Shown: in pieces, positions 57,126 through 64,000 of the stretch | Position numbering within the stretch: position 1 is the first letter of the stretch | Layout: each line of letters opens with the position of its first letter | Source of the DNA: Dactylis glomerata | Taxonomy: Eukaryota; Streptophyta; Magnoliopsida; Poales; Poaceae | Length of the DNA stretch: 64,000 bases | Direction: 5' to 3' | Assembly (NCBI GenBank): GCA_007115705.1 | Contig: QXEO01002114.1 | Span: 2,542,001 to 2,606,000 of the forward strand | Program-made: the position numbers and the translations under genes | Notes under the pieces: model-generated | Database searches by the model: none | Told to the model about the DNA's origin: nothing | Seen by the model: only the letters and a program-made list of their open reading frames with translations

Positions 57126-57595
57126 TATTGAACATTGATGCTTTATATGTTGCAACATACATGTGGAACGATTTCTCTTCCTTTTGTTTTGTGTGCAACC
57201 ACATTGCTATATTGGTCATGACTTGTCACATGTGTTCCCGCTTTGAGTTTATTGGTGTTGCATCCAACAAGTTGACAAATTGCTCTTTCTTTTGGTTGGG
57301 ATGCATAACCACTTGTGATAACGATATCTTCTTCTACTTGTGGATGAATATGATTTGTGTTGCAACAAATATGATGAAAACTTGTTCTTTCTTATGGTTT
57401 GTTTGCACATATGTTGATGATGATTTTGACATCTTGTCGTATGTGTTTTTGCCAAACTCTCCTCTTATTGCTTCAAGGATGTTGACTACTTGCTATTTCC
57501 AAAGCCTTGAGTGCAATAATATGCATATCTTTCAACATGAGATGGACACCATGGTCTTCTCAAATTTTGATGGAGTTTTTGTGTTCCTACATTAG
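57026..57595 (+). pseudogene. X ORF1 continuation in a second frame
   Basis: Open for 189 codons. From about 57148 it carries four further Cys modules (57148, 57256, 57358 and 57469) spaced 102-111 bp, such as CVATNMMKTCSFLWFVC. It matches the modules at the end of the preceding frame, so the two were probably one reading frame. Hydrophobic residues around the Cys pairs are frequent, but no clean membrane helix stands out. Function unknown. Confidence 0.55.
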
Positions 57596-57655
57596 GAAGA
57601 TGTTCAAACAATTTGCTTACACATAGACCTTGCATACGCATTCCCTTTATTATAC

Positions 57656-57973
57656 TTGTGTTGTGCTAATGGTGTTGTGAACAAGAATGGACATGTCCTT
57701 GATGATATGGTCCCCTATCACGCACATACATACTTTGCTTGGTCTTTGTTGTGCGTAGGTACACATAGATTCTATTGGTGGATGGGCTCCCGCGAGTGGA
57801 TTCAATCAACAACTTTTCCAACGAGAGCACATCAACAAATTTGTGAGGTGAACTCCTTCTACTCACGAACTCATACCATAAACTCCAAAAATTGGCTACT
57901 CTGTGAGTGTTGTTTTGCTTTGCTTGTGACCTTTGTAGGCCTCATGGAAGGTGAAGGAACATTGAAGAGTTGA
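57656..57973 (+). pseudogene. X ORF fragment resembling an upstream segment
   Basis: 106 codons. Its DDMVPYHAHTYFAWSLLCVGT resembles DDVFIYHAHTLFLLSLVSVGT at about 56860-56922, so this looks like a repeated module of the same protein after a stop at 57593. No known domain. Confidence 0.45.
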
Positions 57974-58082
57974 CAAACCAGTCTTCGCAAGAACAACCAC
58001 ATGGCGCACTCCAAGTAAAATCTCCTACATCTACCTCCCCTATATGATGATGTTGAGTCAACGTCGAGGACGACGTTCTTTG

Positions 58083-58095
58083 AAGCGGAGGGAGA
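58083..58095 (+). other. Polypurine tract of X
   Basis: AAGCGGAGGGAGA directly before the 3' LTR start TGATGTGGGG. Confidence 0.75.
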
Positions 58096-61000
58096 TGATG
58101 TGGGGTGGCCTTCGGACCCCACCACATCATGTACGTCAACACTCAAGTCCGACATCATCGAGGCGTGAAAGAGATGGAAGAAGAAGAACCACTGAAAGGA
58201 AGCTTGGAAGCTGTAACGGCCCAGAAAAATCCCCTTTATTAGAATTGCTTGTTCATTTTATTTTTTTTCGTCATCGTGACGTTGTGCATCCTCATGCATC
58301 TATAACCTTGCATGTTTTGTGGAACAAAATCAATTTTGTTAAGAACTATATGATTTTTTTTGTCTTGTATGGTTTTACAATTACCCTCCCTTCATTTTCT
58401 TACTCTGAACTAAAACTTAGATAAATATCCTTGCAAACTTTACAAGTTGTTCTGAATCAAATCTAGTTTTAAAAAATGTTTGCCAAATCTTTCCATTCAC
58501 TATCTTTTTGTTCCCTTCAAATTCTGAATTTTCGGAGAAAGGTCCAACTCCTCCTCCTGGCCCTTTTTCTTCCTAACCAAAGCCCACCCGGAGGCCACTT
58601 TTCCCGAGCGAGGAGATGAGTTCCCTTTTATGTCGTCTTTCTCGCAGGAGCACGCAGCAAGCGTGAAACCCTCCCTGCACACGTCAGCAAGCACGCCAAC
58701 CACGACCTTGCCCTCCTCCCTTTTAATCCCCAACAACAACAGATCGAGATCCCAGCAAACCCTAGCCCCTCGTGTCCCGTCCTCGCGCCGCCATCCTCTC
58801 CATCTTTCCCTCGTTTTTCCTCTCTGTTTTCTCACCACCGAGAACCACCGCCCCGACCTCTACGTCGCCCCGCTGTTCCAGTACACCGTGCAGCAAGCCA
58901 AAGCCTCCATGAGCTCTGCCTTGGCCTCCTCTTCGTCCTCGTCAACAAACTGAAACCGGAGGCCGCCTAAATCGGTGACATGGTTGTCTTCCTCAACTCC
59001 GACCGCGTGCATGTCCGAGATGCTTCAGTCGCCGTTCGACGTTCTTTGGCCTCGCCGTCCCCACCGTGGGCATCCTGTTGTTCTCACGGTACTCCCTGAC
59101 CTCTCCCCCATCTTCCTCTCACTCTGCTCTGTTTTCCCGATAGTCACGGCCGCCGTCCTCCGCAGGTCCTCGTCGCCGGCTCCTCTCCGGTTGTTCCCAA
59201 GTCCCCGCAACGCCTGGTTCTGGTTCAGCGCATCTACGCGCGTCTTCTCCGCCACGCGCCGTTCCCTGGTTCGCCCCTGCTCGAAGTTCCCCTGCTCGAC
59301 CAGCAGCCTCCGCCATGGCCGCCTCTGCCCTGACCTCCGCTCGAGGTTGGTTCAAAAAGCTGCGCACCTCTATTTCTACAAGATCCGACCGCAGCAGAGG
59401 TGGTCTGTTCCTTTGCCTGCATCTTGCAGATCCTGGGTTCGAATCCCACTCCAGGCAAAAGCCTCACCCTTTTTGCTCCATTTTGTGCAGATCCGGTGCC
59501 AGATGGGCCTTGGCCCAACTTTGTTCGCTGGTGTCTCACGCCCCGCGCGGCCTATTGTTTCCGACGCCAACAAGATCCGGCCCACTCGCGTTGCAGGTAG
59601 CGCCCCGTTTTCAGAACCAGCCCAGAGCTCTTCCTCCATTTTTCGTTTTCTGAAATTTCTGCAAATATGCAAAAATTGTTAAATCCATATCTTTTGATTG
59701 GTAACTCGAAATCAAAAGTATTTTATATGAAAATTTATCAGAAAAATGTGTAGAATCTGAATCTGACATTCATATACTTGTTTGCATCTCGCATCATATC
59801 GTGACATGATAGTTTTGCATGTCAACTAATAAGTAACATATGGAGTATATGGGAAGTACTTATAATGTTTTCCCCACTTCATTTAATTTTGTGTAGATCA
59901 CCTTATGCCTTGCTTTGCCATGTTAATCAACATTTAAATTGTCGTGTAGTAAAATAACTTGAACCATATATGTGTACATCGGGATTCCGATCCCGCTTAA
60001 TTTTGTTAAGTTGCATTGCATCATACTTGCTATGTCATGCATGCTTGCACATGATCATGCCGATTCTTTCTCCGTAGTAGTAAGTGTTGCATCCGTTGTT
60101 TGTTGTAGCGATTTGCTTCTTCCCGCATAGGCCGCTTCGTGGTGATGTGAGCAACGACAAGTTCTTCGGGTGTTCTTCGACCATCTTTTCAGGCGAGCCC
60201 TTTTCTCTCTACCCATTTAACACTTTTGCTCTCGCTAGCTCTATATTCTAGCCTTGTGTCGCGATGCTTTGATCGAGTCACGTGTCCTATCCACCTGTTT
60301 ATCCAAAGCAAAGCCATAGAACCTTCCATACATCCTTTTACCCGTGTGCTTGTGTTCGAGTTGGCCTTGCGAGTCGTAGGCATATTCAGGTTGTCTCAAG
60401 TGGTGTTCTCTTATTGGGTTGGGAAGTTATCACATGCTCTACTTTTTGGATATATGTTGTTGGAGATATCCATGGCTTACTTTATTGTTAACACTTAAAA
60501 TTGAATTAAGCAGAGGCATCGGTGAGTCATTTTGCCAGTTTTCCGACGGCTCACTTGTGTCCCCTAGGACCCCGAGATCGCATGAACTGTTCTGAGACTG
60601 AGCGCTCTAACCATACGTGGGTATGCTTCTGGGCCTCCCCTTGACACTGCCGGAATCTACATACTTGTCCAGTGGCCACAACTAGTTCGAGGTTTTCCAT
60701 TTGTTTCTTGTCGAGCGTGCAGCTTGTATCTTATGGTCCTATTTAATTTGGGGGAAGCCCCAGAGTGCCTCGTAACCCCTTTGTTTCTGCACGCTCGTGT
60801 AGGTGCGGGACGACTGTAGGTGGGCACCCTCCCCAGAGCGAGGTTCCAGCCCATTATGCAGCGCCGGCGCAAACAGCTAAGTCCGTTCGGAGAATCGGCC
60901 GGACTCTCGATACGGGTTAAACTTAGTTAGGTGGCTTCCTGGACTTGTTTGTAGTGAAGGAGAGTGCGAGTCGTGACTATCCTGATGGCGCACCCGTTTT

Positions 61001-62573
61001 TATTAAGGGCGCGAGATTTGCCAAAGGATTGATCGTGCGTTTGGGTACATTTGGGCACCCCTGCAGGGTTAAATCTTTTCGAAAAGCCGTGTCCGCGGTT
61101 ATGGACGACTTGGAGCTGTACTACTCGATCATAGATCAACTTGCACCTGCTATTTCAATACAAATAAACTTGTGTAGTAAGTTAGCACAACTATAACAAT
61201 AAACCTGCAATAAAACTTTGTAACCGTGTGAGTGCCTTTGATACTTGCTTCTTCGTTTGGTCACGAGGAGGTGATTCTTCGGCTGGGTTTTGTTTGGTGT
61301 TAGTTTCTAGTTGGTTACTTTTATGCGCTCTCTTATCTTATTCTATTTAGACGGAAGTTTTAGTGTCTCTGTAGTTTAATTCTTTTGTTGCCGCTAAGTC
61401 CACCATATAGCCTGTAGGCGAGCACAGCTGAATTCCAGTCTCGCGAGTACGTGCCTCGGTACTCACCCTCGTTTTTTTTCCTTTTTCTCTTTCTCCCTCC
61501 TTGTTCGGCAACCATTGGCCCGACGCTGTTCACAGGTATGGGAGCGACGACGTTAGCAAGGTTACCCTTCCGGCTTGGCCCGGGCAGGGTTATGGACACC
61601 ATCTTTTATCTTCAGGCCTCTTAGGCCCATTTGTATTCTTGTCCGTACTCGGATACTATTTGGCTTTATGTATGATTTGGATCTTTGTATGTATATTTGG
61701 ATTCTTGACTCGTGGAGTCTTTGCAGTTATATTATATATTCTTTTGTGGGTTCTATCGTGAACTTGTGTAAATATTGCTACTCGATTCCACCCGCATCAC
61801 GTGCACGCTCCAACGTGCACGGGGCGCTAGGTGGTGCGTTTCCAAAGCGACATCATGTAGATTGTGGCTTGATCGCTATAATCTGCAAGGTGCCGGTTTT
61901 GGGGCGTTACAGAAGCGCCGCAAGAAGAGGCGGCAGCTGAAGCTGGATCGGCTAAAGCCGGTCCTACCCCGGCTAAAGCCGGCCCTCCGACTAAAGCCGG
62001 CCTTAACCCCGGCTATAGCCGGCCTGCTCGAGTCAGCTATGTCTTGGCCATGAAGCCACCTATGTTATCTATCTCCCTAGTGACCAAACTACCCCTAGCT
62101 CATGGATGCCTATATATATGGCTTCCCCTCCCCTAGAGATAAGACAGAGATTAATTAAGATAAAATTGGCATGATGCCTCCTCCCTTGAGGGAACCCAAC
62201 TAGATCTACATCTAGAAAATCATCCTCTTTGTTTGGGATCTCTTCTATTTGGGGAATTCTACCTTGATTTAGATCTCTTGCATACAAGAGTGTGTAATTC
62301 TATCCAATTGATTGGTCTCTTCTCCTCTTGGAATTCTATCCTAAGCAAATCAATCTCTCACAAGGAATTCTACTCTTGGAGTCTCTTCCTTGTGATTCTA
62401 TTGAGTTGGTGAATCGAGCCAACCAGGACAACCGGTGTGTATCTTGAGTGTGTGTTTTTGCCTTCGATTTGTTCATCGTGTTCATTGTGTTCTTCGTGTT
62501 CATCCTCGTTCCCCGCCACAAATCTCGTGAATCCGTGAAGATCGGGCCACACCCAAGGGGTCACCCCTCATCA
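58096..62573 (+). repeat. 3' LTR of X, split by a solo LTR
   Basis: Segments 58096-58211 and 61917-62573, 773 bp in all, equal in length to the 5' LTR. The right target duplication GGTTG follows at 62574. Confidence 0.92.
58212..61911 (+). mobile_element. Solo LTR, 3700 bp, same family as 17142-32831
   Basis: TGTAACGGCCCAG to GGGGCGTTACA, with perfect target duplication GAAGC (58207-58211, 61912-61916) and no internal region. It is the reverse complement of the 17142-32831 solo LTR across its length. The GC-rich part at about 58640-59620 resembles a promoter with 5' leader, and its place near the left end suggests + orientation. ORFs on both strands here (58975-59682, 59234-59539 and others) come from GC content; none has a domain. 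Confidence 0.9.
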
Positions 62574-62878
62574 GGTTGTATCCTCTCTTTGGACTACCAT
62601 GTATTGTATACCAATTGTAATCTACTTTCATCCTTTGTATAAGACTCTAATGATGACATAACTACTTGGTATTGAACGAGATATCTAACTTCACTTTAGG
62701 TAAAATAGGTAAGAATTTTGACTCGAGTGTGTCAGGATTATTCTTTTATTGAATATCCATCCCAAGTCATAAGAAGAATTGGTTTAGATAAGATAGCTTT
62801 CTATAGTCACTACCAAACCTACAGGTCTCCTATTAAAGGGTTTTAGTGCTAGGGTCAAAGCGTTTGCTCTGATACCAA
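62574..62878 (-). other. H leader fragment with primer binding site
   Basis: The minus strand has TGGTATCAGAGC at 62866-62877, a perfect initiator tRNA-Met primer site, two bases inside an LTR end at 62880. No gene. Confidence 0.7.
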
Positions 62879-62879
62879 C

Positions 62880-63338
62880 TGTGGTAACCCATCATACCAC
62901 TACATGTGTAGTATGCAAGTCGTTGACATAACACCAATGAAACACCGTCTCAGTAGTATTACATCGATTAGAGTGGTACAACAGAAACATCACAGGTCCA
63001 AGTTATGTCTATAAGATTACAATTTCAGCATACAGAAGATCTTCAGAACCTCCTCAACAGGTAGAGGTTTAGTCCCGGTGACTACAAACGAGAAAGAATA
63101 CATTGAAGACTAAACTAGGGCTACAACTAATGCAGTTAGGTTCTAGGATTAGGGAATTGAGTCCCTTCTGTTCCTATTCAAGTTTTCCACCAAGCTTGAC
63201 ATAGTTGTTGACTCCATTGATAATTTTGACATTGGTCGAGGGCTTCATCTTCATATTCAGTGTCTCGAGGTTGCCTCCTTGTGTTGAATCCAATCTAAGC
63301 AAGGGTTAAGAGGGAGTGGGGTGAGTAACGAGCGTTAC
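62880..63338 (-). repeat. 5' LTR of H, partial
   Basis: Plus strand starts TGTGGTAACCCATCATACC; on the minus strand this is the LTR end before the primer site. It is broken at 63339 by another LTR, with GTTAC (63334-63338) as that element's presumed target duplication. Confidence 0.6.
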
Positions 63339-64000
63339 TGATACGTCCATTTTACGTCACTATTTCATATCATAATTTACTGTTATTCATTGATATATTT
63401 CATATTCAGAGGTGATACTTATGTTGTTTCCTCTGCTTTTACATGTTTGATGATTATTGGAGGACTTGCTGCCGGAGTCAGGATTCTGCTGGAAAAAAGA
63501 CCGTCAAGACACCATATTTCTGAAGATCAACAATTCCAAGAAAATACCCAGAAATTCATATATTACCAGAAGACGAAAGTAGCCAAAAGGAGAGAGCGAA
63601 AGGAGTAGCAGGGCGCCCACACCACCAGGTGGTGCGGGCCAGCCCTTGGCCGCACCACCCTAGAGTGAGGCCACCTTGGCCCACTTCTGCCATCGCCCCC
63701 TCACGTATATTGTCATCCCCGAAAACCTAAGATAGGGAGGGGGATCAGAGATAGACTCCGCTGCCTCTGCGGGGTGAAAAACACCGAGAGAGAAAAAGCT
63801 CTCCGGTAGGTAGAAATCTCCCGGGGAAATTCCTTCTCGGAGAGGGGAGATCGTCGCCATCATCATCGCCATCGAGCTGGACTTCATCGGGATCATCATC
63901 ATCAACAACAACAACAACACCAGCACCTTCATCACCACAATCATCACGCCATCCCGCTGTAACATCTTGGGTTGAATCTTGTCCAATTCTTAGGGGAAAC
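63339..64000 (+). repeat. Z-type Athila-like LTR, start only
   Basis: TGATACGTCCATTTTACGTCAC matches the sense start of the Z LTRs, here on the + strand. The homology continues through the GC-rich region. It has a perfect 10-bp hairpin stem, GGTGGTGCGG (63628-63637) with CCGCACCACC (63650-63659), a TATA-like GTATATT at 63705-63711, and (CAT)n/(CAA)n runs at about 63858-63945. The element continues beyond the window. Confidence 0.85.

Larger units (their letters stand above)
34660..62573 (+). mobile_element. Element X: non-autonomous LTR element with cysteine-repeat ORFs
   Basis: LTRs of 773 bp once nested DNA is removed: 5' LTR 34660-34777 plus 54698-55352, 3' LTR 58096-58211 plus 61917-62573. 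The target duplication GGTTG is perfect (34655-34659, 62574-62578). A tRNA-Met primer site follows at 55355 and a purine tract precedes the 3' LTR. The 2.7 kb body has no gag, protease, RT or integrase that I recognise; it has reading frames of unknown kind (55503-57973). I know of no family name with confidence. It needs enzymes from another element. Confidence 0.9.
9523..63338 (-). mobile_element. Degenerate LTR element H, the base of the nest
   Basis: Inferred from three signs in order on the minus strand: a primer site (62866-62877) just inside an LTR end (62880), an LTR start TGTAACATCCC at 15984, and a purine tract (15985-16001) directly before it. Body fragments lie at 15985-17141, 32832-34659 and 62574-62878, about 3.3 kb in all once nested elements are removed. 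None has a recognisable coding region, so H looks non-autonomous or very decayed. The visible LTR parts do not overlap, so I could not confirm by LTR alignment that both ends belong to one element. Confidence 0.55.

Noticed and set aside
59234..59682. ORFs in the solo LTR as a captured host gene
   Set aside because: Open on both strands because of GC content; no domain, and the frame is not kept in the inverted relative.
17142..61911. The two inverted 3.6-3.7 kb repeats as the LTRs of one giant element
   Set aside because: They are in opposite orientation and have different target duplications (ATATA and GAAGC).

Overview
The window is a stack of nested transposable elements from a large grass genome. 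The element types (very long LTRs opening TGTAAC, Athila-like gypsy elements primed by tRNA-Asp, a Stowaway MITE with CTCCCTCCGT termini) point to Triticeae (wheat, barley, rye, Aegilops). I found no host gene, rRNA, tRNA gene or CRISPR array. Family names in the entries are from memory; clade and structure are the firmer part.

Layout, oldest to youngest. The base is a degenerate minus-strand LTR element (H). Its 3' LTR begins at 15984 and reads leftward, and its primer site and 5' LTR lie at 62866-63338. H's left LTR carries (a) the end of an Athila-like LTR (to 9522), itself interrupted by a LARD-type element with a 4.1 kb LTR (1-9440, cut by the window edge), and (b) a gag-protease-only element (10911-14705). 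H's body carries (c) a 3.6 kb solo LTR (17142-32831) that contains a truncated LINE (18099-19892) and a complete Athila-like gypsy element Z (21728-31972); (d) a Stowaway MITE (34059-34214); and (e) element X (34660-62573). X's 5' LTR contains Athila-like element Y (34778-54692), and Y's right LTR contains two related gypsy elements, E1 (42124-49897) and E2 (50000-53629). X's 3' LTR contains a second solo LTR (58212-61911) of the same family as (c), in the opposite orientation. A Z-type LTR in + orientation starts at 63339 and leaves the window.

Matching 5-bp target duplications fix eight insertions: CCTTG (10911-14705), ATATA (17142-32831), CGCGC (Z), GGTTG (X), AGCGC (Y), GAATA (E1), CTAAT (E2) and GAAGC (58212-61911). 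Only E1 and Z keep a full reverse transcriptase, RNase H and integrase set, and each has one in-frame stop in its gag-pol frame. Three other elements keep gag and protease without pol, so they could only move with enzymes supplied in trans.

The least explained parts are: the cysteine-repeat reading frames of X; palindromic CCGG-ended motifs found in both the LTR and the body of X and of E2; a small coiled-coil ORF in Z behind what looks like its own internal promoter; a GC-rich hairpin next to the LTR promoters; extra polypurine tracts in Y and Z; and a strong excess of TAG among the stops that break these frames.
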